Below, piece after piece: positions 16,301 through 26,807 of a DNA stretch of 64,000 nucleotides. Source of the DNA: Bryoerythrophyllum caledonicum (taxonomy: Eukaryota; Streptophyta; Bryopsida; Pottiales; Pottiaceae). The notes under the pieces are model-generated. The model saw nothing but the letters and a program-made list of their open reading frames with translations. It had not been told where the DNA came from and made no database searches. The stretch lies in contig OZ020526.1 of assembly GCA_963971425.1 (NCBI GenBank), forward strand, positions 18,443,173 through 18,507,172, given 5' to 3'. A program made the translations under genes and the position numbers. The first letter of the stretch is position 1; each line of letters opens with the position of its first letter.

Positions 16301-17157
16301 TCCAACCCCACCACACTTGGCTCGCCCAACAAAGACACCCCCGCGGCGAGGTACGTAATCCCTATATCACATGAAGAAAAAATGAAACCAAAGTGGAAAT
16401 GAGAGAAGAAGTAGAGCATTGTTCATCTCACAACATCTTCTTACAATGCAGAGCTCTCATGTGAGCCAAACACCCACCTCCTCCCCACCCTTGTACCCAG
16501 TAGATGCACTAGGAGTGATGTTAGCAAATGAATCTAGTCTAAAGCTGCACCTGAATTCATTTTGCTAAAACCACTCTTAACACCGAGTGCAAACAAGACC
16601 CACATGGCCTCTGCTTCTGTTTAGAGGCCATAATCAAGTGAAGGATTCTAGTCTAGAGGCCACCAAGCTGTTCCATTGATGTAAGAGTACACACATACTA
16701 CCAAAAGAGGCCTCTTATTTGGAGAACTAGTGAATTTTTCTGTGACGTATGGAATTATTAAAAAGGAAATGGGATGGCAGTCGCTGAAACTTGTGGAGTT
16801 TCAGTTCCATCGTATATAGAAGCTGTTTCTGAGGAGTTGTTTTGCCTGTTGTTTTGCCAGGTTTACGGCTACAGGATGTCGTTGTGGGCGGAGCACTTAG
16901 GAGCTCCGGAGGCGGTATTTGAGGAGCCGGAAGCCCTGGAGTGCGTGCGGCGGGTGAACGACATGGCGGACGCGAACTGGCAGCAATATACAGCGCCGGA
17001 CGTGACGGACATGGCGAGCCATCTCATCCGGTACCCGCTGCGGATCGGAGACGACGGCAGCGTCTCCACTTTCCCGGGCTACGAGACGTTCCCGGACGTC
17101 GGCGGCAAGGTCATGGGCACCAACCAGGAGCAACTCCCGGATGACTTGACGGCGTAA
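10388..17157 (+). CDS. C2-type phospholipase D (beta/gamma/delta-like), complete, 12 exons
   Basis: Exons: 10388-10949, 11217-11492, 11791-12695, 12964-13080, 13252-13443, 13893-14147, 14547-14615, 14731-14878, 15464-15612, 15858-16031, 16153-16350 and 16861-17157. They sum to 1114 codons including stop (1113 residues). The enzyme hydrolyses phosphatidylcholine and related lipids to phosphatidic acid. Residues ~1-285 are Pro/Ser/Tyr-rich with PPYA and TPPPTNPY repeats, as in PLD-beta. A C2 domain follows ([36 protein letters not shown]), giving Ca2+/lipid binding. Both HKD catalytic motifs are intact: HHQKMTIVD in exon 5 and HSKGMIVDD in exon 11. Also seen are [16 protein letters not shown] and the C-terminal [15 protein letters not shown], which recalls PLD-delta. 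It is divergent from SEC23 and convergent with the TTLL9-like gene. The beta/gamma/delta subclass is not settled. Confidence 0.93.
11226..11355 (+). repeat. In-frame 30-bp tandem repeat in PLD exon 2
   Basis: Four near-identical 30-bp units encode the decapeptide [10 protein letters not shown] (variants [21 protein letters not shown]). It lengthens the low-complexity N-terminal region and is likely to vary in copy number between individuals. Confidence 0.9.
13640..13800. repeat. Dispersed repeat, copy B (related to 5400-5590)
   Basis: In PLD intron 5. It shares GAGGTCATGTTGTACCATGA and the following blocks with copy A, about 8.2 kb away, in the same orientation. Confidence 0.6.
14190..14500. 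repeat. Dispersed repeat family 'TATGTCACCTTCT...', copy in PLD intron 6
   Basis: Contains CTCCTTTATGTCACCTTCTA, ATATCACCAAATCC, ATTGTGATATCAAGGAAGGT and TAACATCTTGTCAATGGGGA in order. The same ordered blocks recur at about 17950-18330 and 23400-23640. A short piece (AATTAAGGTGGGTCACAAAC) is at 16085-16130 in PLD intron 10. Confidence 0.65.
14905..15400. repeat. Diverged ~170-bp tandem triplication in PLD intron 8
   Basis: Three successive blocks begin at about 14918, 15092 and 15250 with GAGGACAAAAGTG or GTGAACAAAAAGTGTC, continue with an AAGGGGCTGAG-like and TTACAACA-like text, and end with AGAGGTTTGAA/AGAGGTTCAAA followed by a T-rich stretch. It lengthens the intron to ~585 bp. Confidence 0.55.
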
Positions 17158-18713
17158 TCGGTACCCTCTCTAACCTCCTTCTCTAACCTCCTTACACCCT
17201 AAACCCTAAACCCTAAACCTTAACCAACGCCACTGTTGCTGTCTTTTGTAAACTCACCTTTCATAATCTCATCTTGTGTAATGTCACCTTCTCTGATGGC
17301 ATCACTTTAACCTCCTCTTTGGTCTCACCTTCTGTAATTTGGCCGCTCTTTTCCTCTTCTTTTCTCTCACCTTCGGTTGTAATGTTGGTCTTAGCCTCCT
17401 CTTTGATCTCACCTTTGGTAATTTTTGTTCTTCTTAACCTCCTCTTTTATCTCACATTCTGTAATATTTTATCTCACCTTCTGTAATATTTTATCTCACC
17501 TTCTGTAATATTTTATCTCACCTTCTGTAATATTGTTGCATAAAAGACAGGTTATCACTCTAACCTGTTTTGTTTTATGTTACCTTCTATCATGTTAATG
17601 TCACCTTCTCTGATGGCATCACTTTAACCTCCTCTTTTGTCTCATCTTCTGTAATTTGGCCGCTCTTTACCTCCTCTTTTATCTCACCTTCGGTTGTAAT
17701 GTTGGTCTTAGCCTCCTCTTTGATCTCACCTTCTGTAATATTGTTGCATAAAAGACAAGATTGTCACTCTTACCTGTTTTTTTTTATGTTACCTTCTATC
17801 ATGTTAATGTCACCTTCTCTTAGGCATCACTTTAACCTCCTCTTTTGTCTCACCTTCTGTAATTTGGCCGCTCTTTACCTCCTCTTTGATCTCACCTTCC
17901 GTAGTTTTTGTTCTTAACCTCCTCTTTTATCTCACCTTCTATCATGTTACCACTCTAACTATCTCTTTTATGTTACCTTCCATAAATGTCATCACTCTAG
18001 CCTCCGCTTTTATGTCACTTTCTATTATGTTGCCACTCTTTTATACCACCTTTTGTAGTATTGGTGAACCTAGATTTGATAGCATATCAAGGTGTAAGGT
18101 CTAGGCTTTTGTATGTCTTTTTCAGTGATATCTCCAAATCTTAGATCCAAAGCATATGTTTAGCGGAGGATTGCAAACATTCCAAATTAGTTCAAAATTG
18201 GTCTTCTTTAATAAAATATTTTCAAAATTGTGGTACTCGAGAGAGTTATACACATTTCAAACCAAGTCAATTAGTAACATCTTGTCAATGGGGACATGTG
18301 AGTGAAGGCCTTGGGTTCCTATAATATAGAGGTTTCAATGTATTGGTACTTAAACCTTCAATTTTGTTGTTGTGTGAATTGACTCTTAGCTTGGTTGGTT
18401 TGTAGCAGGATACATACTTATATTGGTGGTCATCTTCATGTACATTATGGAGAGATTGTTTATGAATACCGGATTTGTTCCAAATGTTTTATATGAGGTT
18501 GAAACTTCCATATTAAGAAGAATATCACTTGTCTCTTTGACCAACTAATGTGAATAAAGAGTACTTATTTGTTGGTGATAGCACTACTACCTACATATTA
18601 GTGCTTTTTCTTAGGGGTTATCACTTGGTTTCCTTTCTTTAGGTGTTTTAGTTGTTTTTTTTTACTCATGTGAATTAAGAGTTTGTTGGGGATAGCGCTT
18701 CTACCAAAGTGAT
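17158..18713. repeat. Minisatellite between convergent PLD and TTLL9-like genes (core about 17262-18060)
   Basis: A pyrimidine-rich array of units like CCTCTTTTATCTCACCTTCT followed by GTAATATT or GTAATTTGGCCGCTCTT. There are higher-order repeats of about 200-300 bp starting near 17283, 17600 and 17810. Short telomere-like text (CCCTAAACCCTAAACCC) sits at 17195-17222. At 17950-18330 it runs into a copy of the dispersed repeat also found at 14190 and 23400. Open frames here simply translate the array. Confidence 0.8.
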
Positions 18714-21700
18714 TCATATTGCATTTTGGCTTGCCTTCTTGAGTTGCTTGAGATTTTTCAAGCGGTCATTGTAGCAACCAATAAGGTGAGATGCTTGAGG
18801 AGGCTTGGAGCTTGGAGGAGCAGATTGGTCTATCAACAAATCATAGCCTCCCACCTGTTGCATTGGATTACCACAAGATTAATGCTCCTTGAAAATATTG
18901 GTCCTTGTTTTAGCTATCCTTTTTTTAGCCTCAATCCTTTGATGACAAGTGAGGTCAAAAGTGGTCATTTTTTGACCCATGGTTATAGGTCTCATCATTG
19001 AAGGGTAAAATTATAGAATTCTAGATGTATGGTAGTGTGGGTTGGGGAAGTGCAAGCTTAGAAATGATACAAGAACATCAAAGAAAAGTCTCATGAACAT
19101 TGACAATGAGCTATGGAAGAAACTTCTATGTTGCATTGAATTATTCCAAAGACTAATATTCCTAATTCTTGTTTTAGCCAATTTCCTAAGAGAACACAAA
19201 ACTAGTTTTCTTTGCCCTTGCCCTTCAAAAACCATTCTAGCAAATTTGTAAGCTTTCTTTCGGCTTCTAACAAGACTTTTGGAATAACTCTACAATGTTT
19301 GTGGTTTTTACCCGAGTAAAGCTTTGATTTGGAAGTTTGTGCTCCATGTCGACAAGGGTGAGTACATCATCCAACATCCCATATTTAAGTTCATGGTCAA
19401 TAGGTGTATCAGCAGCCAAACTCGGTGATGCATTCACCTACATGCATATATATCCAATTCTCCCAATTGAGTAGGTTAGGTACAAATCTCATGATGTTAG
19501 TACAAATAGGATTGTTTTTGACACTATAAGATCCCATTAAACTCAGCTCCCTTTATAAAAGCATTTGATACAACAACAACAGCAAGAAGCTTGGGTCATA
19601 ACAAATCTCCTCTCTTTATAACAGCAGCACTTGGTATAACAGGCAATGCCCACACTTTCCGTTATATAATAACCGCTCAATATAGCAGCCTCTATATATA
19701 GCAGGCATAACCAACAAGGTTGTTGTAAAGGGGCTTAGTGTACCTCAAGGAGCCAAGGTTTTAAGGAGTCGTCCACAAGGATGTCATAGCCATAGAGCTC
19801 AAAACAGTGCTTGTCTTGGATGATAACATTTTGCACGGCAAGCAGCGACCGCAAGATGAGCATGTGGATGTTGTGAAACAGCGAATTTACATCTTGTTCC
19901 CCATGCTTGGATATCATGTGCATTTTCAGGCTGTGTAGGGACCTGCTTCAGCCGAGTTCTTTATAAAGTGAGGCAAAAATATAGTGAGGTTTCATTTCTT
20001 TCCTCATTTCTATGTAATACTCATGTAATGCCTACGTGATATCCATGTAATGCATAGGTGATACCTATGTAATGCCTAGGTGATACCTATGTAATGCCTA
20101 GGTGATACCTATGTAATGCCTATGTAATGCCTATGTGATACCTATGTAATGCCTAGGTGATACCTATGTAATGCCTAGGTGATACATATTGATACCCATT
20201 GTGTTTGAACCACTACAATCAAGAAAAATAATTAGTTCGGCAGGTAGTGTCCAAAAGTGACCACTTTATACGGTACCTTAAGAAAACGTTGTTTCCTTAG
20301 ATTCCCTTTAGACAAACTCAAATGTTACAAAAAAGACTGAAGCATGTTATTTATTTATTTTTACCATGAAGAGAAATCTTACATGCACAATGCACATGCT
20401 ATGTTTTCAAGAGTACTTTGACTTTGTAATGGATATGTATGACAACCTATTCATCTACTCTGAACGACAATAGGTAGGACAACCCAAAACTAACAAGCGA
20501 CCCACTATTGCTCCCTTCTATACCTTTCTTAGATTTTAAAGGGGAAATATCGGCTCACAACTCATCACTTATAAATTTACTAATCAATGCATATTTCATG
20601 TAGAAACATGCTACATTTCCTTGCTGAAATCTAGGAAGGGTATAGAAGGAATTGGTATTAGGTCCTTAGTCAATTTTGGGTCGTCCTGCCTTACTTTAAG
20701 TACCATTTGGATGTGTGTGGGACATGTCTAACCATTTGGTGCCGGTCTTGGATTTGAAGGTCGGGGCGTGCTTTTGAATGGAGAAGTTTGTTAGATGCAC
20801 CAAGTTGTTCACAATGTCTTCTTTCTTTACCGTGAAATGTGCAATTGTGAAGCGTGCAAATCCAGATCTATACACATACGCCTGCCACCAATTTACTCCC
20901 CACGTAAAAAATATATAGAAATGTTGCTTCAAGAGATTTAGAAATAGAAATTAAAAAGTTTCATAGACAATGTGTGAATTTTTAGCTTAGCTACTAACAT
21001 AACTGTACCCAAGGCTCGGATTTGGCACTTGATTTATCGCCGAATGATTATTTATTTCTTAAAACATAAGTTCATCAAATTTCCAAAATAGCATATTCTT
21101 CAATATCCATTTTTAACCGAGTTAAAATATTCACATTTTTAAATAATTTATAAAAAAATTGGCAGCTATTTTTAGATTTTCTTGAATCCAACCCTGAGGC
21201 ATGGTAGTTCCATCTTTGTGAGGGTTGTCTATATAGATGGACAAGGCTCTTTAGTTGTGTTTTTACAGACATGATGGACAACTCAATGTGTTTGTCCTTT
21301 TTTTAGATTAGACTTCTTCATAGAAGGTACCTAGAAATTACATTAAATTTCTTTTTATATGCCCAAATAATTATAACCCTCGTGGACATAGGTCTTATTG
21401 GATGGACATGCAAACAAATAGATAGGAACAACTACATGTCCATCAAGACAACCTATTCTTTGTTACATGACTACACTGTGACAATGTTTTCATTTATGAA
21501 TGTTTGAAATAGGTTTCTAATTGATCTTAAAGTAATGTACTAGAAATGGTCAAAATCAATGTAGAACAAACTAATGACAACTAAACAAAAGAAATCTTGT
21601 GGGTTTGTATAGAAGTAGATATGGATTTGTTGAATTAAAAATTAGATATGGAATAAAACAGTTATAAGTAAAGGCAATCTACAATAGGCCATCAATACTC

Positions 21701-24700
21701 CACCTCTTAAATTTGAATGGTATGCATTTTTGACAATTCTTGTTTTGATGACCACATACCTTTAACGGATTGTAAGAGAGAACCACCACATAGATACGAA
21801 GATCAAATTTCTTCCCTCCTATTAAATAGGGATTGTCAATGTATCTTTGCACAATGTAATTTTCCACCTGGAAGCCCAAATCACATCCAATTGGCCCATG
21901 AATATTAGTTTGTAACTATGTTGTGAAATAACAATCAAAGTACTAAAATAACAAGGTTGTGATTTTTATTTCTTTCTTTAAAAAATTTGCCTCTCAAAAT
22001 ATGAATACTAAAATGACTTGGAGCACCATATAAAATTTCATTTTTTTCTATTTTTTGCATAGATAATTTCTCAAATTTCATATTTATAGAAAGTCTTTGG
22101 AAAAACCATGCTATTGTATGTTCCGGTCGGTTTTGGCACCTAGCTGTCGAAATAATTATTTTTCCCTATTGTAGGCATTTGGAGGCAATGGATATCACCT
22201 AGACATTACATGGGTATCACCTAGGCATTGCACAGGTATCACCTCGACATCACACAGGTATGACCTAGACAAATTTCTTGAATTTTCTAAAAATTTTGGA
22301 CATTCTCCATTGTAAATGAATTATGTAAAAAATTGAACTGCATGTAGGGTTGTCTAATACATTTGTGTTAAAAATTTCATATTACTTGAGGATTCTCCAC
22401 TTTCCAGCGGTGGTCCTTCTTCCATTCACTGATTTGATTTAGCCTAGTAAAAAGAAATATACCCCTGCCCCTTGCTTTTCCCACTGGCTTCATAATCCAC
22501 ACACCCTAATATAATTTCATATATATTAGATTTATTTATAAAGTGAGGCAAAGCTATTGTGAGTTTGAAGATATTAAGAGTTAAATACTTGAATTCATTT
22601 ATTATTTATATATGACTTCTATAAATTTATAGCTTTGAACTTATACATTGAACTTTGGATAACTTTATAAAGAATGCTATTAATAGACTAGTATTGGACA
22701 TTGTGGGGGTACTTACAACTTCTTGTAAGCTTTTTGATTCCTTAGGCAACTTTGTCAGGTTTTGATTCTGTTATCCCAGCATATATAGCAATTGAGCGAA
22801 GGTTAATAATTTCTACTATGATTAAAGAAAAGGAACTTGGTTGCATTGACCTCATATCATAATCCGAAACAAAAAAACAAAAAGGAGTAATTCTCTAATA
22901 GTAATATATCAATAAATATAAGTACAAGGATATCTAACCTTGAACCCTAAGGTTGGTTGAAAAGGAAAATTTCAGGATTTCAAATGTATGTGAGAAGAAG
23001 AACTTTGGTCTCAAAAGAAGGCCGGCATGAATAAAGTGTTAGTTCATTTCACCACAGTCTATGTCCAAAGGACTAAGTGTATGTACATACATACCGGTAA
23101 TGTTCTCTTGAATTCTTCAACAAAGAGGCCATACTCGGCAGGTAATGCATAAGTCTGTGGAAAGAAGTTGTACCTGCAATTAGTTGAAGTCTCATGTTTT
23201 AGGGTTTAGGTTTAGGTTTAGGTTAGTGCCAAAATGTTGAGGTTTGGAGTTTAGGGTTGCTTACTTTCCTGCTTCCACAACTTGGCCTTCACGCTCCAAG
23301 TTTTTCTTCATGCGCTTTAGGTTCTTGATCAACAAGTCTTTCCTTGTCAACTAGAATATAAATCATAGGAATTTAGAGCCTATCAACAAAGCATGCATAC
23401 AAAAATGGAAAAACTATACACTCCAACTTCTTTTAAGTCACATTCTGTAATTTCCAAAAATCCAAAAACCCTAGATCTAAAAGATATCTTTAGAATGGTG
23501 ATATTAAGGGTGGGTGACAAACATTTGATAAAAGTCAAAGTAACTGATCTTCTATAATAACATCTTCTCAAAGCATCTTTTCAATAGAGACCAATGTGAT
23601 AGTGGAGTCCTTGAGTCATAAGCCAGTGATAATAAAAGGGGTACAATCTGTGATGATTTCTAAAGTTAAAAGAGATGGTTATTTACCTCGTAGTAATTGC
23701 GAAAGTGGTTGAATCTCTAACCAATAGAAAAAAAAGCAAAAAAAATAGAAGTTAGTAATTATTTCAACACGATGATGCAGCTACTTTCACTAGTACAAAT
23801 GATGTTGTTTTAACACTCTAATTTGACGCTTTTAAAATGAAGTGTCATATCAATAAATGTAAAAAAGTGCCAAAAACTTGGGCAGAGTAAAAAAAAAATG
23901 TCAACCTCAGAGTGTTCAAAATAGCCCCATTTGTATTACTATTTCACATTGTCAATCACTTGGTGTTTATAAAGTTTCATCTAAAATTTAGATAGTACAA
24001 CACGCTTAGAAGATGTCAATAAATATAGCAGAAAACATGTGAGAATCATAGTCAACTCCCATTCCAAGAGCATCTATTACAACAGCCATTTCATGTTTAA
24101 CAATGGGCTTGGGTTTGTTGTAGAGGAAGCTATTTTTATAATGCATATTTTTTAAATTACTTTTGTTAAACAAACATGACTTTTGTCATATAAACATGGA
24201 AATTTAAAGAAATGATTGTTATAACAAACTGGGCAAATGTTGTAGTGGCCAGAGTTGACTGTAATAATACTGTCACCTGATGATCGGCGAGGTGGATGTG
24301 GTCAAAGCACTCGTACATCCATCCCACATCTGACCAGAAAAAGTCCCAATCCAATTCGCTGCACTAAATCATTCTCAAGGAATTAGCAACAACACACTAC
24401 AACAAGAAAACAAGGTATTCATCAACGTTTCAAAAAAAAAATTCAGCAACACCTAAGGGCTTGCTTCTCAAAGAAACACCTCTAGCGTGGTTTTATGTAC
24501 AAAGCAAGCCCCCAAGGCGTTGCTTAAATTTTTTTCAAAATGTTGCTAAACACCCTGTTTTCTTGTAGTGAACATCATCATCATATCTTACATAAAACTT
24601 GGAAAAAAAAAAAAAAAATGCTCATTTAATAACAACAACCAATACCTTTCTGTCTCAGTCCATCCCCGGTTCTTCAACACTTCAGCGATCACCGTCGTCT

Positions 24701-24914
24701 TCCAGAAGCATCGGAACCTGATACTGCAACATAGAACACTTCAATAAATCATTTAGCGTTCTTAAATAATTCTTCAATAAATCATTTAGCGTTCTTAAAT
24801 AATTCTTCAATAAATCAATTCTTCAATTCTACAAAACGCTAAACAAGGGAGCTGGAAACCCTAACTTCAGTGCACATACGTCGTGTTTTTCGAAGGAGCT
24901 GGCCGCAATGCCAT
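18714..24914 (-). CDS. TTLL9-like tubulin polyglutamylase (complete, 12 exons, 408 residues)
   Basis: Exons: 24914-24880, 24717-24646, 24358-24277, 23716-23687 (30-nt microexon), 23350-23265, 23173-23095, 22505-22386, 21867-21760, 20881-20733, 19942-19744, 19437-19312 and 18854-18714. All are GT-AG, total 1227 nt, with phases consistent throughout. The TTL family of ATP-grasp ligases adds glutamates to tubulin tails, and TTLL9 acts on ciliary and flagellar axonemes. Visible signature segments are [56 protein letters not shown] (ATP-binding Lys), [25 protein letters not shown]-like [14 protein letters not shown], and [19 protein letters not shown] followed by LLEVNASPSL (Mg/ATP residues). The C-terminus ([10 protein letters not shown], then [16 protein letters not shown]) resembles the TTLL9 tail rather than TTLL1. 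In plants such genes are expected where sperm are flagellated. Introns carry minisatellites and repeat copies, but no frame break is seen. Confidence 0.93.
20010..20190. repeat. 22-bp minisatellite in TTLL9-like intron 9
   Basis: Roughly eight units of TGATACCTATGTAATGCCTAGG, with some half units. The reverse complement of the same motif occurs as two to four copies at 22180-22270 and 33360-33440, where it is joined to a conserved non-repetitive flank. The array is therefore probably an expansion of part of that element. Confidence 0.85.
22180..22345. repeat. Dispersed element with GGTATCACCTAGGCAT repeats (TTLL9-like intron 7)
   Basis: Four motif copies (GGTATCACCTAGGCATTGCA and variants) followed by TAGACAAATTTCTTGAATTT, then TTTGGACATTCTCCA. 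The same order (motif copies, TAGACAAAT, TATATTTTCC, AAAACTTTGAACAATCT) is found at 33360-33500. Confidence 0.6.
22990..23060. repeat. Copy of the GGCCGGCATGAATAAAGTG dispersed unit
   Basis: AGAAGAAGAACTTTGGTCTC, then AGGCCGGCATGAATAAAGTG and TTCATTTCACCACAGT, matching the array at 6065-6325 and the reverse copy at 51668-51770. In TTLL9-like intron 6. Confidence 0.5.
23203..23262. repeat. Degenerate telomere-like (TTTAGGG/TTTAGG) stretch
   Basis: TTTTAGGGTTTAGGTTTAGG followed by TTTAGGTTAG and, slightly further, GAGTTTAGGGTTGC, in TTLL9-like intron 5. Interstitial, with mixed heptamer and hexamer units. Confidence 0.6.
23400..23640. repeat. Dispersed repeat family 'TATGTCACCTTCT...', copy in TTLL9-like intron 4
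   Basis: Ordered blocks TTTAAGTCACATTCTGTAAT, CCCTAGATCTAAAAGATATC, GTGATATTAAGGGTGGGTGA, CAAACATTTGATAAAAGTCA and TAACATCTTCTCAA, then AATGTGATAGTGGAGTCCTTG. It is the same family as 14190-14500 and 17950-18330. Confidence 0.6.
24737..24835. repeat. Short tandem repeat in TTLL9-like intron 1
   Basis: Two and a half copies of a 37-bp unit (CTTCAATAAATCATTTAGCG plus TTCTTAAATAATT). Confidence 0.85.
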
Positions 24915-26807
24915 TATGTTGTTGTTGTTGTTGTTTCCTGCAGTTGGTACTCTCAGAGGAGATCCTACACATAATCCCACCCTATATCTGTTTTTTCCAC
25001 GTTAGGATTAATATAACGATCACTACTGTTAGTGCCAAAACTCTCCATCATTTACAGTGCAGTTGATATCAGACTTTCTACGACGTTGTTTTCAACTTAT
25101 AAACAATAACTTGAGTCCCTGATTGCACTTAGTTTACTATCTTACGTGTAGATGGAGTTGATTCGCTGTCTGCAGAGTTCGTTGTCGGCGGGGAAAATGC
25201 CGCAGAGTATCGTCCCCTGATTCAAGCCCTAATTTTAAGCATTTTTGTTGTTTTTGGTAAGTATTTATTGTTATTATTGTTTTAAATTTTGATTTCTGGA
25301 GAGATTGGACATTTTAAGAGTACCTGCAGAAAGACGGCAGGCTGGCATCGTGGATTCGACCCAGGTTTTGATGCTTCACAACGGTTTTGGACCTAAAACC
25401 GGATTGATTGTAGTAAGCCGACTGGTCCTTCGAATTGCGCCGTGACGGAGAATGCGTGTACGAGATGCAGGGACGTGAATGATCGATGTTAGATAGGACT
25501 AAATGCTGTTGTAGGATGTGTAGTACAATGGTCGAGAGAGAAGCATGCTGGTCGTTACGTATACCTGTCGATCGACTGATGGAGAAAAATATGCATGAAT
25601 GTAAAGGTATAATGATCGACTGATTGAGCATGCATGCATGCAGGCTACGTACATTGGTCAGTGAGAACGCATGCAAGCAGGGTTTTACGTAAAATCGATC
25701 GGCTGATAGAGAAATATGCATACATAATTGGCAGAACTAAGGAATTTATGCCTGCGGCTGGGTGCGTAAAATTGTTGACTGATAGAGAATGCATGCATGC
25801 AGACTACGATTGAGAATGGATGCGTGCAAGGTACGTGTCACATACCAACTGTTCTGTGGGAATGATCGATGGCTGGAAGATGTATTGGCGAGTTGTGGGC
25901 CGGGTGCCGGGCTTGCCAGGGAGCTGCGTCGCCATGGGCACGACGGAGAAGCTGAAGAGGGGCCAAATCACCGCACCTGCAGCGGTGATTATAACTGTCA
26001 CGCCTGCAATGTAACGGAATTTTCACATTCACGACAATATCATCCTCGACTGCACACACAGCTCGAACTCCTTAAGATTGTTCAACCAAACCTTTCAGGT
26101 ACTCACATGATCATAGACAGAGAGCAGATGAATTTAACAATGGTCATATCAGCCCTGAGGAGCTTGAGATTCAATTTCCTATTGGATTGACTGAAGAGTT
26201 GTTTCTGCCCCGTGAGAGCGGTGTGGCTGTTCTCCTCCCTCACATGCGATGTCTATTCGTTTAAGGCGCTTTTTAAGGAGAAAATGGAGATATTCATATT
26301 CATGCTCGTCGAATCTTGAAAGACTTGACGGAATTTTCGTGTGCCTCCTAAACTGCCAAAATGAGGAGAAACTACTCCCAGATTTATTTACAGTAACAAG
26401 TCACTCATAAACAACGGTGAAGTGCAAATACATGTCACTACTGTGCATTGATCGATCAACCTATATGTGTATATATATTTTTGTGTGCCAGAATGTGATT
26501 CAAACGAGGTTGACACGAACTGGTTGACTTGTAGCTCTCGTCCTGGCTGGACATATTATAAGCTGAGAGACCTGATCAGTGTACGTGATTCGGACGGGGT
26601 GGTCTTCAACTGACCAGTTGCTAACTGCTGCTGTCGTCATGGCTGAATCATAAGCTCGACAAAGATCAAATCAATGCCCCAGACTGCTCGATCGTAGGTG
26701 GCCCCAATAAGTTGCTGTGATGGCTGCATCTTAGAGCGACCTGGGTTCTTACAAAGTTGGCAGAAGATCCTACGGTGGGGACCGGGGAAACAACCACAGT
26801 GCAGACG
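24915..26807. other. Promoter side of TTLL9-like gene and unassigned GC-rich islets
   Basis: No gene is firmly recognised. 25540-25850 holds degenerate ~60-bp repeats rich in CATGCATG. 25850-26010 is a GC-rich islet open on both strands (for example, a + strand frame ending ITAPAAVIITVTPAM) with no clear homologue. It could be an exon of the gene at 26808, but the splice phases I tried do not join. Confidence 0.4.
25540..25850. repeat. Degenerate repeats with GATCGACTGATAGAGAATGC and CATGCATGCATG
   Basis: At least four loose copies of a unit combining TACGTAAAATCGATCG, ACTGATAGAGAA and GCATGCATGCAG. CATGCATG is the RY motif bound by plant B3 transcription factors. Whether this is regulatory or simply a repeat is not known. 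Confidence 0.5.

Noticed and set aside
17195-17222. Telomere end (CCCTAAA repeats)
   Set aside because: Only about three units, between two genes; the same short runs occur at 5815 and 23203.
20010-20190. Regular repeat resembling a CRISPR array
   Set aside because: Units are head-to-tail without unique spacers, inside an intron of a plant nuclear gene.
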